64,000 nucleotides of DNA from an uncultured Gammaproteobacteria bacterium (GCA_903862645.1 CAIOZF010000098.1:1-64000); one strand, 5' to 3'; shown: positions 45,947 through 56,338, counted from the stretch's first letter. Program-made: numbers and translations. The notes: generated by a model not told the origin, from the letters alone.

Positions 45947-46380
45947 ATACCATCCGCTTTCGCCGCGCCGCGCCGTCGGATATGGGCTGGCTATACCAGA
46001 CTTTCAAACTGACGATGCAGGACTACATCCAGCAGACCTGGGGCTGGGACGAGTTGCTGCAGCAGCACAGCTTCCACGACAACCTGCCGGCAGCGAGTTT
46101 CACCATCGCCGAGCGCGACGGCTTCGATTTTGGAGCCTACAGCGTCATGGAGAAGAGCGATCACCTGTGGCTGGAAATGGTGCTGGTGTTGCCAGCGCTG
46201 CAGAATCAGAGGCTGGGCAGTGCGCTGTTATGCCACGCCCAGGACGGCGCAGCGACCAGAGGCAAACCTTTGCGATTGAGTGTGCTGAAGGTCAATCCAG
46301 CTCAGCAGTTCTATAAACGACATGGCTTTCAGGTGACTGGTGAGGATGCTTGGAGTTTCAAGATGGAGTGGGCAATCTGA
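45943..46380 (+). CDS. GNAT family N-acetyltransferase
   Basis: 145 aa. Its ATG overlaps the fusion gene stop (ATGA at 45943-45946), so it is translationally coupled. EMVLVLPALQNQRLGSALLCHAQDGA holds the acetyl-CoA pocket (Q-x-x-G-x-A/S) and YKRHGFQVTGEDAW ends the fold. Possibly modifies protein or ribosome, given the coupled RimK, but this is conjecture. Confidence 0.82.
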   Translation: MNTIRFRRAAPSDMGWLYQTFKLTMQDYIQQTWGWDELLQQHSFHDNLPAASFTIAERDGFDFGAYSVMEKSDHLWLEMVLVLPALQNQRLGSALLCHAQDGAATRGKPLRLSVLKVNPAQQFYKRHGFQVTGEDAWSFKMEWAI

Positions 46381-46396
46381 ACTTGAAGACTGACCT

Positions 46397-46460
46397 TGTG
46401 GGAGCTTGCCTGCAAGCGAGTCTTGGAGACAGACCGATCGCTTGCAGGCAAGCTCCCACA
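46397..46460. repeat. REPIN-like element: two inverted REP units
   Basis: Perfect 23-bp arms, each starting TGTGGGAGCTTGCCTGCAAG, separated by 18 nt. Each arm itself contains the GCTTGC/GCAAGC hairpin. This is the classic Pseudomonas-type REP wording in a doublet, between the convergent GNAT and pmm stops. Confidence 0.85.
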
Positions 46461-46464
46461 GCGG

Positions 46465-47814
46465 TTACTCCATAAGCCCCAACAGCTCCGCAGTCTTCGC
46501 TTCCATGAGCGCCGCATCGGCCCGCGACTCCACGTTCAGACGCACCACCGGCTCGGTGTTGGACATGCGCAGATTGAAGCGCCACTGCTCGAAAGTCATG
46601 CTCAGACCATCGGTGAAATCCAGTGCCAGTGCGGACCCTTCATAGTGGGCCTGCACCTTCTTGAGCAGCGCTGCCGGATTCTGGATGGTGCGATTGATCT
46701 CGCCGCTGGCCGGGAAGGCTGCCATGCGCTCTTCGACCAACTGGGACAGCGTCTTGCCGGTCTTGCAAATCATCTGCGCCACCAGCAGCCACGGAATCAT
46801 GCCGCTGTCGCAGTACGCGAAGTCGCGAAAGTAGTGATGGGCGCTCATCTCACCGCCATACACCGCATCCTCCAGACGCATACGCTCCTTGATGAAGGCG
46901 TGCCCGGTCTTGCATTGGATTGCCTCGCCACCGAAGGCCTCGGCAATCGCGATGGTGTTCCAGGTCAGGCGCGGGTCGTGGATGATCTTGCCCCCGGGAT
47001 TGGCACTCAGGAAACTCTCTGCCAGCAGGCCGACGATGTAATAACCCTCAACGAAACCGGCGTGCTCATCGAAGAAGAAACAGCGGTCGAAGTCGCCATC
47101 CCAGGCGATGCCGATATCCGCCTTGCTGGCCAGAATCGCATCGATGCTGGACTGACGGTTTTCGATCAACAGTGGATTAGGCACCCCGTTGGGGAAGTGG
47201 CCATCGGCCTGATGATGGACCTTGATGAACTTGAAAGGCAAATGAGGCTCCAGCAGATCGACAATTGCGCCTGCACCACCATTGCCAGCATTGACCACGA
47301 GCTTCAGCGGCTTAAGTGCGCTGACATCGACATAGCTCAGCAGATGCTCCACATAAGCAGGTTTGGTGTCCTGCTGAGTCAGCGTGCCACGCTGCCCGAT
47401 CGGGGCGAATTCTCCCGCTTCCGCAATGGCCTTGATCTCATTGAGACCGGTATCACCACTGATGGGTTTGGAATCTTCCCGCACCAGCTTCATGCCGTTG
47501 TAGTCCTTGGGGTTATGGCTGGCCGTCACGACGATGCCGCCACTGGTTTTCAGGTGCGAGGTCGCGAAATAGATCTCCTCAGTGCCGCACTGCCCGATGT
47601 TGATGACATCCACACCGGCGTCCAGCAAACCCTTGCTCAGAGAGTTGCAGAGTGATGCGCTGGTCAGACGAATGTCATACCCCACGACCACATTCTTCGG
47701 TTCGAGCCAAGCGGCATAGGCTCGCCCGATGCGATAAGCAATCTCTTCGTTGAGCTGGTCGGGAATGCGACCACGGACATCGTAGGGTTTAAAACAGCTG
47801 ATCTCGATTTTCAT
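46465..47814 (-). CDS. Phosphomannomutase / phosphoglucomutase
   Basis: 449 aa. Phosphoserine loop [14 protein letters not shown] (Ser99), metal loop [17 protein letters not shown], sugar loop [17 protein letters not shown], and phosphate-binding [14 protein letters not shown]. This is ManB/CpsG-type. It interconverts mannose-6-P and mannose-1-P and feeds ManC. It is in the same block as galU and manC, all minus strand. Confidence 0.93.
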   Translation of the reverse strand: MKIEISCFKPYDVRGRIPDQLNEEIAYRIGRAYAAWLEPKNVVVGYDIRLTSASLCNSLSKGLLDAGVDVINIGQCGTEEIYFATSHLKTSGGIVVTASHNPKDYNGMKLVREDSKPISGDTGLNEIKAIAEAGEFAPIGQRGTLTQQDTKPAYVEHLLSYVDVSALKPLKLVVNAGNGGAGAIVDLLEPHLPFKFIKVHHQADGHFPNGVPNPLLIENRQSSIDAILASKADIGIAWDGDFDRCFFFDEHAGFVEGYYIVGLLAESFLSANPGGKIIHDPRLTWNTIAIAEAFGGEAIQCKTGHAFIKERMRLEDAVYGGEMSAHHYFRDFAYCDSGMIPWLLVAQMICKTGKTLSQLVEERMAAFPASGEINRTIQNPAALLKKVQAHYEGSALALDFTDGLSMTFEQWRFNLRMSNTEPVVRLNVESRADAALMEAKTAELLGLME

Positions 47815-47837
47815 CTGAAGTCTCCATCCTTCTCAGG

Positions 47838-48683
47838 TTAGCGGTGCTGTTTCTTGTAGATGTGTTCGTAATTGTAGTTCGAGGCCTCCATAAAGCCCTC
47901 GATACTGCCACAATCAAAGCGACGACCCTTGAACTTGTATGCAAGGACATTACCCATTTTGGCCTGGGTCATCAGTGCATCGGTAATCTGAATCTCACCA
48001 CCGCGACCAGGTGGCGTTTCGCGCAGGATGTCGAAGATGTCCGGGGTCAGGATGTAGCGGCCTATGATGGCGAGGTTGCTCGGGGCTTCGGCCGGGTCCG
48101 GCTTCTCTACCATCTCCCGGACACGGTACAGATTGTCTGCTTCCAGGTCGCCCGCGATGACGCCATACTTCCGGGTATCCTCGCGCGGTATTTCTTCGAT
48201 GGCGACGATGCTGCAGCGATACTGTTCGTAGAGCTTGACCATCTGGGTGAGCACACCGTCTTCACCGTGCTCCGTCGCGCAGTAGTCATCGGCCAGCACG
48301 ACCGCGAAGGCTTCCTCGCCGATCAGGGTCTCACCGCTCAGAATCGCGTGTCCTAACCCTTTCATTTCGACCTGGCGCGTGTAGGAAAAGGTGCACTGAT
48401 CAATGATGCGGCGGATGTCCGTCAGCAGCCATTCCTTGTCCGTTCCTGCAATCTGATGCTCCAGCTCGTAGCTAATGTCGAAGTGATCTTCCAGCGCGCG
48501 CTTGCCGCGCCCGGTGACGATAGCCATACCGGTCATTCCCGCCTCGATCGCCTCTTCAACACCATACTGAATCAGGGGTTTGTTCACCAGCGGCAGCATT
48601 TCCTTGGGCATGGACTTTGTCACCGGTAAAAAACGCGTACCATAACCGGCCGCAGGAAAGAGACACTTCCTTATTTTATGCAT
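47838..48683 (-). CDS. galU: UTP-glucose-1-phosphate uridylyltransferase
   Basis: 281 aa from ATG 48683; the track adds 12 residues. FPAAGYGTRFLPVTKSMPKEMLPLVNKPLIQYGVEEA is the GalU N-terminus, followed by VVLADDYCA and IEGFMEASNYN. It makes UDP-glucose. Only 23 nt separate it from pmm, so they are likely co-transcribed. Confidence 0.95.
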   Translation of the reverse strand: MHKIRKCLFPAAGYGTRFLPVTKSMPKEMLPLVNKPLIQYGVEEAIEAGMTGMAIVTGRGKRALEDHFDISYELEHQIAGTDKEWLLTDIRRIIDQCTFSYTRQVEMKGLGHAILSGETLIGEEAFAVVLADDYCATEHGEDGVLTQMVKLYEQYRCSIVAIEEIPREDTRKYGVIAGDLEADNLYRVREMVEKPDPAEAPSNLAIIGRYILTPDIFDILRETPPGRGGEIQITDALMTQAKMGNVLAYKFKGRRFDCGSIEGFMEASNYNYEHIYKKQHR

Positions 48684-48758
48684 TTGTCTGACAAACCTCT
48701 TGATGGATGGGGTAACCAATAACTTAAAATTTTCTGCGGGTCACCGGCGTCGACCGGC

Positions 48759-50279
48759 TCAACTCTTCCCCGCCGCTCGGCCATAAACGTCTTCGAAGCG
48801 CACGATATCATCTTCGCCGAGATATCCCCCCGTCTGCACCTCTATCAATTCGACTGGCTCCTTCGTGGTGTTCTGCAGGCGATGCCGGCTGCCAAGGGGA
48901 ATGAAGGTAGACTCATTGGCTCCCAAGGTGAACACGCGCTGATCGCAGGTCACCGTTGCACTGCCTTTGACAACGATCCAGTGCTCCGCCCGGTGATGGT
49001 GCATTTGCAGGGAAAGACATCCCCCTGGTTTCACGATGATGTGCTTGACCTGAAATCCCGGCCCGATGGCGAGCGACTCATAGCTCCCCCAGGGGCGATA
49101 AACCAACACATGATTGACGCTCTCGGCGCGCCCGGCCCTGTCGAGTTGCTGGACGATGCGTTTAACGTCCTGCACCCGGTCCAGCGCCGAAACGAGGACC
49201 GCATCGGCGGTCTCGATGATCACGGCATTCTCGATGCCGACAGCTGCCACCAGTCGCGAATGAGCACGGATATAGCTGCCTTTTACATCCTCGCAGAAGA
49301 CATCTCCAGCCAGCACATTACGCGAGGCATCCTTCGCAGACGTTTCCCACAACGCATTCCAGGCCCCAAGATCATTCCACTGAGCGTCCAGCGGCACGAC
49401 GACGGCGTCAGCGGTTTTTTCCATGACGGCATAGTCAATCGAATCACTGCGGCAGGCGCTGAACTGGGCCTGCGGCAGGCGCATGAAGTCAACATCGGGC
49501 TGAATCGCGGCGAAAGCGGTCTCGCAAGCTGCGAGGATGTCCGGGGCATGTTGTCGCAACTCCTCCAGAAAACGGGCCGCGGTGAACATGAACATGCCGC
49601 TGTTCCAGTAATACTCGCCACTGGCAAGGTAGGTTTGCGCAGTCACCAGATCGGGTTTCTCAACGAAGCGCTGCACGGCAAACGCCGTGGAGGAGCGACC
49701 CTCTCCGCGCCGGATATAGCCATACCCGGTTTCCGGTGCTGTCGGCACGATACCGAATGTTACCAGGCGCCCAGCAGCGGCGAGCTCTGCGCCGTGCTCG
49801 ATCACCTGACGCAATACCTGAGTGTCGCGAATTGCATGGTCGGCAGGCAGCACCAGCAGGATGGCATCGGGGTCATCCTGTAGAGCCTGCAACGCAGCAA
49901 CTGCTACAGCAGGAGCCGTGTTGCGACCGACTGGTTCGAGGATGATGCGGGCACCATTGATTCCCAGCTCCTGCAATTGCTGGGCGGTGAGGAATCGGTG
50001 GTCGTCATTGCACACCACGATCGGGGCGCCGAGGTTGGACAATCCCTGCAGCCGGGTCAGCGTCGCCTGAAACAGGGTGTCGTCAACCAGGGTATCGTCA
50101 ACCAGGGTATCGTCAACAATGTCGGCGGGCGACTCGGCAGTGACAGCGTTGACTGGAGCTGAACTTCCAGATTGTCGGGGAGATGAGGCCAGTGCTGTAA
50201 ATTGCTTAGGATAAAGCTGACGCGAGACTGGCCACAAACGTGTGCCTACTCCCCCCGCAAGAACCACTGGAATTATCAT
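48759..50279 (-). CDS. manC: Mannose-1-P guanylyltransferase / mannose-6-P isomerase
   Basis: 506 aa from ATG 50279 (AGGTGG 3 nt upstream); the track start is 22 codons earlier with a poorer site. Pyrophosphorylase domain: VVLAGGVGTRLWPVSRQLYPKQF, LVLPADHAI, VEKPD, YYWNSGMF. Cupin-type isomerase C-terminus: RPWGSYESL, KPGGCLSLQMHHHRAEHW. It makes GDP-mannose. An insertion near residues 35-65, after QFTALASS, contains three in-frame VDDTL repeats not typical of the family. Confidence 0.93.
   Translation of the reverse strand: MIIPVVLAGGVGTRLWPVSRQLYPKQFTALASSPRQSGSSAPVNAVTAESPADIVDDTLVDDTLVDDTLFQATLTRLQGLSNLGAPIVVCNDDHRFLTAQQLQELGINGARIILEPVGRNTAPAVAVAALQALQDDPDAILLVLPADHAIRDTQVLRQVIEHGAELAAAGRLVTFGIVPTAPETGYGYIRRGEGRSSTAFAVQRFVEKPDLVTAQTYLASGEYYWNSGMFMFTAARFLEELRQHAPDILAACETAFAAIQPDVDFMRLPQAQFSACRSDSIDYAVMEKTADAVVVPLDAQWNDLGAWNALWETSAKDASRNVLAGDVFCEDVKGSYIRAHSRLVAAVGIENAVIIETADAVLVSALDRVQDVKRIVQQLDRAGRAESVNHVLVYRPWGSYESLAIGPGFQVKHIIVKPGGCLSLQMHHHRAEHWIVVKGSATVTCDQRVFTLGANESTFIPLGSRHRLQNTTKEPVELIEVQTGGYLGEDDIVRFEDVYGRAAGKS
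50074..50118 (-). repeat. Coding 15-bp tandem repeat inside manC
   Basis: Three copies of a 15-bp unit (plus strand AGGGTATCGTCAACC with 1-nt variants), encoding VDDTL three times in the N-terminal insertion. Being a multiple of three it can vary without shifting frame. Confidence 0.85.
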
Positions 50280-50414
50280 GTTCCACCTTGTTTCCCCGCG
50301 GCTCTTTTCAGGAGCTATCCGAGGCTGATTTTGTTTGGAATTCATACACCGTTATGGCGCCACAGTGTGCCACAAAAGCGCGGCAGCTGCGTGTAAGGCC
50401 GTAGTTCATAGCAC

Positions 50415-50455
50415 AAAATAATATCGATTATTTTACAGCGCCGCGATAATATCGC
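50415..50455. promoter_or_regulatory. Two palindromes in the fabA-manC divergent region
   Basis: AAAATAAT-ATCG-ATTATTTT (50415-50434) and GCGAT-AAT-ATCGC (50443-50455) lie 80-120 nt before fabA. They could be operators for a fatty-acid or sugar regulator; no known consensus is matched. Confidence 0.35.
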
Positions 50456-50534
50456 AGGCTTTGTGAGCCGGGCAGCCGGTTTCAGCCCACTTTTTGATGA
50501 AGTGAAAACTCAATTTCCAGATGAATTTCCCACT

Positions 50535-51059
50535 ATGAATGGCCACCTCCGCAAGAGCTCCTATACCCGTGACGAACTGTTGGATTGTGGCTATGGTCGC
50601 ATGTTCGGCCCAGGCAACGCGCGCCTGCCTGTCGGCAACATGCTGATGCTGGATCGCATCATCGCGATCAACGACATCGGTGGCACGCACGGCAAAGGCG
50701 AGATAATCGCCGAACTCGATATCCGCCCGGACCTGTGGTTCTTCGACTGCCATTTCCCCGAAGACCCGGTCATGCCTGGCTGCCTTGGACTCGATGCTAT
50801 GTGGCAACTGGTGGGATTCTTTCTGGGCTGGCGCGGCAATCTCGGCAAGGGCCGGGCGCTGGGTTCCGGAGAGGTAAAGTTCAGCGGCGAAATTCTGCCA
50901 ACAGCAACTAAAGTGGTCTATCACCTATCCCTGACCCGCGTCATCGAGCGAAAATTGGTAATGGGAATTGCCGATGGTACAGTGTCGGTCGATGGCAAAG
51001 AGATCTACACAATGACTGGCTTGAAAGTGGGTCTGTTCACCCCCGAAAGCAGATTCTAA
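50535..51059 (+). CDS. fabA: 3-hydroxydecanoyl-ACP dehydratase/isomerase
   Basis: 174 aa from ATG 50535; the track frame is 24 codons too long. [15 protein letters not shown], His73 in [17 protein letters not shown] (catalytic His73 and Asp87), [13 protein letters not shown]. It dehydrates and isomerises the C10 intermediate, the branch point for unsaturated fatty acids. fabB follows, the usual regulon pair. Confidence 0.97.
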   Translation: MNGHLRKSSYTRDELLDCGYGRMFGPGNARLPVGNMLMLDRIIAINDIGGTHGKGEIIAELDIRPDLWFFDCHFPEDPVMPGCLGLDAMWQLVGFFLGWRGNLGKGRALGSGEVKFSGEILPTATKVVYHLSLTRVIERKLVMGIADGTVSVDGKEIYTMTGLKVGLFTPESRF

Positions 51060-51091
51060 AGAGTTGACACTGTTCTACTAATGAGGTTTTT

Positions 51092-52309
51092 ATGAGACGC
51101 GTTGTTGTTACCGGTATAGGCATCGTTTCCTGCCTTGGCGCAGACAAGCAGGCCGTGCTGGAATCCCTGCGGGAAGGCCGCAGCGGCATCCGCTTCAAAC
51201 CGGAATACAAGAAAATGGGGCTGCGCAGCCATGTTGCCGGGTCAATTGACCTGGATCTGGCCGCGCTGATCGACCGCAAGGCTTTGCGCTTCATGGGTGA
51301 TGCCGCTGCGTTCGGCTACCTTTCCATGGAGCAGGCGATCAAAGACGCCAACCTGAAGGAAGACGAAGTCTCCAATTTCCGCACCGGCATCATCATGGGT
51401 GCTGGCGGCTCATCGTCTGCCGACCAGGTGGAAGCCGCCGATATTCTGCGCACGCAGGGCGTTCGCAAGATCGGACCGTATCGCGTGACACGCACCATGG
51501 GCAGCACCGTGTCGGCCTGCCTGGCGACCCCGTTCAAGATCAAAGGGGTGAACTATTCCATCTCTTCGGCCTGCGCGACCAGCGCCCATTGCATAGGCAA
51601 TGCGGTCGAACTGATTCAACTGAACAAGCAGGACATTGTGTTCGCCGGTGGTGGCGAAGCCGAGCATTGGTCCCTGACCAACATGTTCGACGCCATGGGT
51701 GCGCTTTCTACTCAATATAACGAAACTCCCGAAAAAGCCTCCCGTGCCTATGACAAGGATCGCGATGGTTTCGTCATCGCTGGCGGTGGCGCGGTACTGG
51801 TCATCGAAGCACTGGACCACGCGATCAAGCGCGGCGCCAAGATTTACGCGGAAATCACCGGTTACGCCGCGACTTCGGACGGCTATGACATGGTAGCTCC
51901 GTCAGGTGAGGGTGGTATCCGCTGCATGCAGATGGCCATGAGCACCACTGCCGGTCCCATCGATTACATCAACACTCACGGCACCAGCACACCCGCTGGC
52001 GATGTCTCCGAACTGCGCGCAATCAAGGCGGTATTTGGCGACAATTCTCCGCTGCTGAATTCCACCAAATCTTTAAGCGGTCACTCGCTGGGGGCTGCCG
52101 GAGCACAAGAAGCTATTTATAGCCTGCTGATGATGGAGAACAACTTCGTGTGTGCCGCCGCCAATATCGAAACACTGGACCCGGAGGCCGTTGGCCTGAA
52201 TATTCCCCTCCAGCGCGTCGACAACATCCGCCTGAACCGCATCATGTCCAACAGCTTCGGCTTCGGTGGCACCAATGCGTGCCTGGTGTTCGATCGTTAC
52301 GACCAGTAG
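51092..52309 (+). CDS. fabB: 3-oxoacyl-ACP synthase I
   Basis: 405 aa. Thiolase fold with nucleophile Cys161 in [10 protein letters not shown], His in [11 protein letters not shown] and [12 protein letters not shown], and the C-terminal [10 protein letters not shown]. FabB elongates the cis-3-decenoyl product of FabA. 32 nt from fabA, same operon. Confidence 0.97.
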   Translation: MRRVVVTGIGIVSCLGADKQAVLESLREGRSGIRFKPEYKKMGLRSHVAGSIDLDLAALIDRKALRFMGDAAAFGYLSMEQAIKDANLKEDEVSNFRTGIIMGAGGSSSADQVEAADILRTQGVRKIGPYRVTRTMGSTVSACLATPFKIKGVNYSISSACATSAHCIGNAVELIQLNKQDIVFAGGGEAEHWSLTNMFDAMGALSTQYNETPEKASRAYDKDRDGFVIAGGGAVLVIEALDHAIKRGAKIYAEITGYAATSDGYDMVAPSGEGGIRCMQMAMSTTAGPIDYINTHGTSTPAGDVSELRAIKAVFGDNSPLLNSTKSLSGHSLGAAGAQEAIYSLLMMENNFVCAAANIETLDPEAVGLNIPLQRVDNIRLNRIMSNSFGFGGTNACLVFDRYDQ

Positions 52310-52331
52310 GACACAACATCGGGGATTCACC

Positions 52332-52844
52332 TTGACTTACAGCGCCAGACCGACAACACAAGGCCGCATCGGACTCCTTCTGGTGCTGGTGGGTCTGTTC
52401 ACATTCGGTCTGGCCGCTTCGTTCACCGGGGAGTCCACCGCCCAGGGGTTACCCGGCACCGGTAGCCGGATGTTCTCAGAACCGAAATTTCTCCCCGTAG
52501 ATGAGGCATTCAGCTTCTATACCAGCCTGCCCGAACCCGGTATCGTCGTCGTGCATTGGGATATTGCGCCCGGCTACTATCTGTATCGGGAGAAATTTGG
52601 TTTTGCGGCGGGTATCAAAGCAGAGGGCGCCGAAACTCTGAGCGCGGAACTGCCCGTCGGTGTCGCACACCACGATGAATTTTTCGGTGACGTGGAAGTG
52701 TATTACGACCGGGTAGAAGCGCGCATCAGCTTGGCAAAGAGTGCTCCGCAACAAGCCCTGGTGCTGGTCATTGACTTCCAGGGCTGTTCCGAACAAGGAC
52801 TTTGTTATCCTCCGCAGCAACGGGAAATCGAACTGACCCTTTAG
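52332..52844 (+). CDS. DsbD N-terminal (DsbD-alpha) domain only; probably truncated dsbD
   Basis: 170 aa from TTG 52332 (GGGGA 6 nt upstream). A signal/anchor is followed by the nDsbD immunoglobulin-like domain with the redox pair in FQGCSEQGLCYPP. DsbD is usually about 600 aa, with eight membrane helices and a thioredoxin domain after this point; here the frame stops at EIELTL. The gene sits where full-length dsbD lies before aroQ in Pseudomonas. It may be a truncated remnant or a stand-alone exported domain. Confidence 0.75.
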   Translation: MTYSARPTTQGRIGLLLVLVGLFTFGLAASFTGESTAQGLPGTGSRMFSEPKFLPVDEAFSFYTSLPEPGIVVVHWDIAPGYYLYREKFGFAAGIKAEGAETLSAELPVGVAHHDEFFGDVEVYYDRVEARISLAKSAPQQALVLVIDFQGCSEQGLCYPPQQREIELTL

Positions 52845-53030
52845 CGCCCAGGGTATCAACCCGGCAACCAGGTCGACCAGTGGTGCAACGGAATGATCCA
52901 AACCAGCACTGAGCAAGGAATTCCAGGTGAAAGTCTGGAGATTTTCTGAGAAAATACAGGCAAAATAGCCTAAAGCGATAGAACTGCCAAACGCTGTTCA
53001 TCCCTTAAAATAACGAGATTGCAACTGATC

Positions 53031-53477
53031 ATGGCAACGATACTTGTATTGCACGGACCGAATCTGAACATGTTGGGAACGAGAGAACCTGCTGTTTACG
53101 GTTCCGAAACGCTCGCCGATATCAATGCCAGAATGACCTTCACCTGCATCGAAGCAGGACACCACCTGCAACATCTGCAGAGCAACGCCGAATACGAACT
53201 GATTGAACGTCTGCACGATGCCCGCAACGAAGGCGTCAACTTCATCCTCTTCAATCCTGCCGCCTTCACGCACACCAGCGTGGCATTGCGCGACGCGATA
53301 CTGGCCTCCGACATACCGTTCATCGAAGTGCACATCTCCAACGTCTACAAACGTGAGTCCTTCCGCCATCACTCCTACTTCTCGGACATCGCGGTGGGCA
53401 CCATTACCGGATTAGGATCCTACGGCTACGACCTGGCGCTTCAGGCTGCCATCAGACAGATCGCCAAAAGCCGTTAG
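53031..53477 (+). CDS. aroQ: 3-dehydroquinate dehydratase, type II
   Basis: 148 aa. [19 protein letters not shown] holds the catalytic Tyr23; [29 protein letters not shown] and [19 protein letters not shown]. It makes 3-dehydroshikimate in the shikimate pathway. Upstream of accB in the usual order. Confidence 0.97.
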   Translation: MATILVLHGPNLNMLGTREPAVYGSETLADINARMTFTCIEAGHHLQHLQSNAEYELIERLHDARNEGVNFILFNPAAFTHTSVALRDAILASDIPFIEVHISNVYKRESFRHHSYFSDIAVGTITGLGSYGYDLALQAAIRQIAKSR

Positions 53478-53516
53478 ACATCTGCAAAACAACACCCACT
53501 GACAAGAGAAAACTCT

Positions 53517-53990
53517 ATGGATATCAGAAAAGTAAAAAAACTTATCGAATTGCTCGAATCTTCAGACATCGCCGAAATCGAAATTAAAGAAGGCGAAGAA
53601 GCCGTACGTATCAGCCGCATCTCCAAGTCAGCACCGGCGCAGATGCACTATATGGCACCTATGCAGCAGGCACCGGCGTATGCACCCGCTCCCGCACCAC
53701 AAGCCGCTCATGCCGCACCGGCTGCAGCCCACGAAACCGAGAGCAAGAGCCTGCGCGGCAACCTTGTCAAGTCGCCCATGGTCGGCACATTCTACCGTTC
53801 ACCCTCACCGTCCTCTCCGGTGTTCGTGGAAGTCGGTCAGCATGTAAAGGTCGGTGACGTTATCTGTATCGTGGAAGCCATGAAAATGATGAACCAGATC
53901 GAAGCTGACCACGCTGGCGTGGTGGAAGCGATTCTCGTCGAGGACGGCGATCCCGTTGAGTATGATCAACCACTGATCACCATCGTCTAA
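53517..53990 (+). CDS. accB: Biotin carboxyl carrier protein of acetyl-CoA carboxylase
   Basis: 157 aa. Helical start [17 protein letters not shown], an Ala/Pro-rich linker (about 45-75) and a biotinyl domain with EAMKMMNQ, biotin on Lys123. It carries carboxybiotin from AccC to AccA/D in the first step of fatty acid synthesis. Confidence 0.97.
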   Translation: MDIRKVKKLIELLESSDIAEIEIKEGEEAVRISRISKSAPAQMHYMAPMQQAPAYAPAPAPQAAHAAPAAAHETESKSLRGNLVKSPMVGTFYRSPSPSSPVFVEVGQHVKVGDVICIVEAMKMMNQIEADHAGVVEAILVEDGDPVEYDQPLITIV

Positions 53991-54040
53991 TGACGCTGGC
54001 TCCGGGCAGTCTTCAAGGTCACTAACAAAGGTTTTTCTTC

Positions 54041-55402
54041 ATGCTTGATAAAGTTCTGATTGCCAACCGCGGCGAAATCGCCCTTCGTGTACTCCGGGCC
54101 TGCAAGGAGCTGGGTATCAAGACTGTGGCCGTGCATTCCAGCGCCGATCGCGATCTGATGCATGTGCGTCTGGCCGATCAATCTGTGTGCATCGGCCCCG
54201 CCGCCGCTACCGACAGCTACCTGAACGTTCCGGCCATCATCAGCGCTACCGAAGTCACCGACGCGGTAGCAATTCACCCAGGTTACGGTTTCCTTTCCGA
54301 GAACGCCGATTTCGCCGAACAGGTCGAGAAAAGTGGTTTCATCTTCATCGGACCGCGCCCCGAAACCATTCGCCTGATGGGCGACAAGGTGTCCGCGATC
54401 AAAGTGATGCGCGAAGCAGGAGTGCCCACGGTGCCTGGTTCGGATGGCCCTGTTGGTGACGACAACAAGCGTACTCTCTCCATTGCCAAGGACATCGGCT
54501 ACCCTGTCATAATCAAGGCGGCGGCAGGTGGCGGCGGGCGCGGAATGCGGGTGGTGCACAGCGAAGCGGCTCTTCTCAAGGCAATTTATGTGACCCAATC
54601 CGAAGCCAAAGCCTTCTTCGGCAGCGGCGTTGTCTATCTGGAAAAATTCCTCGAGAATCCACGCCACGTCGAGATTCAGGTACTGGCCGACGGCCAGGGC
54701 AATGCGATCCATCTGGGTGACCGTGACTGCTCCATGCAGCGTCGACACCAGAAAGTGCTTGAAGAAGCGCCTGCACCAGGCATCCCGGATCACATCCGCG
54801 CACAGGTCGCCGAGACCTGTGTCAAAGCCTGCGAGAAGATGAACTATCGCGGCGCCGGCACACTGGAGTTCCTCTACCAAGACGAGCAGTTCTACTTCAT
54901 CGAGATGAACACCCGCGTGCAGGTCGAGCACCCCGTCACCGAAATGGTGACCGGTATCGACATCGTCAAGGAACAACTCAAGATCGCCAGCGGCGAGAAG
55001 CTCTCCATCAAGCAGTCCGATGTGCAGATCAAAGGCCACGCCTTCGAGTGCCGCATCAATGCTGAAGACCCTGTGACCTTCCTGCCGTGCCCCGGAAAAA
55101 TCAACCTTTTCCACGCCCCGGGCGGTAATGGCGTGCGGGTCGACTCGCATATTTACAGCGGCTACACCGTCCCGCCTTACTACGATTCGCTGATCGCCAA
55201 ACTGATTACCTATGGCACGGATCGCAACGGTGCGCTGGCACGCATGAGTAATGCGCTTGATGAGTTGCTGATTGATGGTATTCGCACGAACACTGCGCTG
55301 CACAAGGAGATCATCCGCGATGCAGAATTCCAGAAGGGTGGCGTCAACATCCATTATCTGGAAAGCAAGCTGATCGCTCACCACAAGATGCCCGCAAAGT
55401 GA
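54041..55402 (+). CDS. accC: Biotin carboxylase
   Basis: 453 aa. [82 protein letters not shown]-grasp carboxylase of biotin on AccB. Directly downstream of accB. Confidence 0.98.
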   Translation: MLDKVLIANRGEIALRVLRACKELGIKTVAVHSSADRDLMHVRLADQSVCIGPAAATDSYLNVPAIISATEVTDAVAIHPGYGFLSENADFAEQVEKSGFIFIGPRPETIRLMGDKVSAIKVMREAGVPTVPGSDGPVGDDNKRTLSIAKDIGYPVIIKAAAGGGGRGMRVVHSEAALLKAIYVTQSEAKAFFGSGVVYLEKFLENPRHVEIQVLADGQGNAIHLGDRDCSMQRRHQKVLEEAPAPGIPDHIRAQVAETCVKACEKMNYRGAGTLEFLYQDEQFYFIEMNTRVQVEHPVTEMVTGIDIVKEQLKIASGEKLSIKQSDVQIKGHAFECRINAEDPVTFLPCPGKINLFHAPGGNGVRVDSHIYSGYTVPPYYDSLIAKLITYGTDRNGALARMSNALDELLIDGIRTNTALHKEIIRDAEFQKGGVNIHYLESKLIAHHKMPAK

Positions 55403-55456
55403 TGCTCATGACGCTTCCTGCGCTTTGCGCTTACCACTCTGCGGCGCGAGTCTGAT

Positions 55457-56338
55457 ATGCCGTGGCAACAACTGAAAGTACGCGCCCCTGAAGCCGGTGC
55501 AGCGCTGATTGAAGCACTGTTGTCGGAACTCGGTGCCGTCTCCGTCACGCTGCAGGACGCCGAAGATCAACCGGTGTTTCAGATCGACCCTGGCTCCACG
55601 CCCATCTGGCACAATACGGAAGTGGTCGGCCTCTTCGAGTACGATGCCGCCATGGCGGAAATAGTCGCTGCGTTGCAAGAGCGCGGCAAACTGGCCGACG
55701 ATGAACCAATCATTGTCGAGGAAGTGGCTGACACCGATTGGGAGAGAGTCTGCATGCAGGACTTCAAACCCATGCGCTTCGGTAAACGGGTATGGATATG
55801 CCCGAGCTGGGAGACACCACCGGAGCCCGACGCCGTCAACATCATGCTCGACCCAGGACTCGCTTTTGGAACTGGCACGCATCCGACCACAGCACTATGC
55901 CTGGAGTGGCTGGACGCGCAGGAAATCAAAGACCGAATCGTCATCGACTATGGATGCGGCTCTGGCATTCTGGCGATCGCTGCGGCTCTGCTTGGAGCAA
56001 GCAAGGTCATCGCCATTGACAACGACCCGCAGGCAATCATCGCCTCCGAAAGCAACCGCGAAGTAAATCATATCAGTCCGGCGCAGATGAGCGTCTACCT
56101 GCCTGGCGTGCCGGGACATCCGCAGGCCGACATGCTGGTGGCCAACATTCTTTCCGGACCTCTGGAGGAACTCACGCCAGTCCTCGCCGCGCTAGTCAAA
56201 CCCGGTGGCAGGATCATCCTGTCCGGGGTACTCTCGCAGCAGACGCAATCCTTGATGGACAGTTATCAGAACTTTTTTACAATGCTTGTTCCAGTAACAA
56301 GAGATGAGTGGGTTCGCGTGGAAGGCATTCGGCGCTGA
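55457..56338 (+). CDS. prmA: Ribosomal protein L11 methyltransferase
   Basis: 293 aa. VNIMLDPGLAFGTGTHPTTALCLEWLD, IDYGCGSGILAIAAALLGA, ANILSGPLEELTP. SAM-dependent trimethylation of L11. Usual gene after accC. Confidence 0.95.
   Translation: MPWQQLKVRAPEAGAALIEALLSELGAVSVTLQDAEDQPVFQIDPGSTPIWHNTEVVGLFEYDAAMAEIVAALQERGKLADDEPIIVEEVADTDWERVCMQDFKPMRFGKRVWICPSWETPPEPDAVNIMLDPGLAFGTGTHPTTALCLEWLDAQEIKDRIVIDYGCGSGILAIAAALLGASKVIAIDNDPQAIIASESNREVNHISPAQMSVYLPGVPGHPQADMLVANILSGPLEELTPVLAALVKPGGRIILSGVLSQQTQSLMDSYQNFFTMLVPVTRDEWVRVEGIRR

Noticed and set aside
53987-55384. 465-aa minus-strand ORF opposite accC
   Set aside because: A high-GC shadow of accC on the other strand with no family resemblance.
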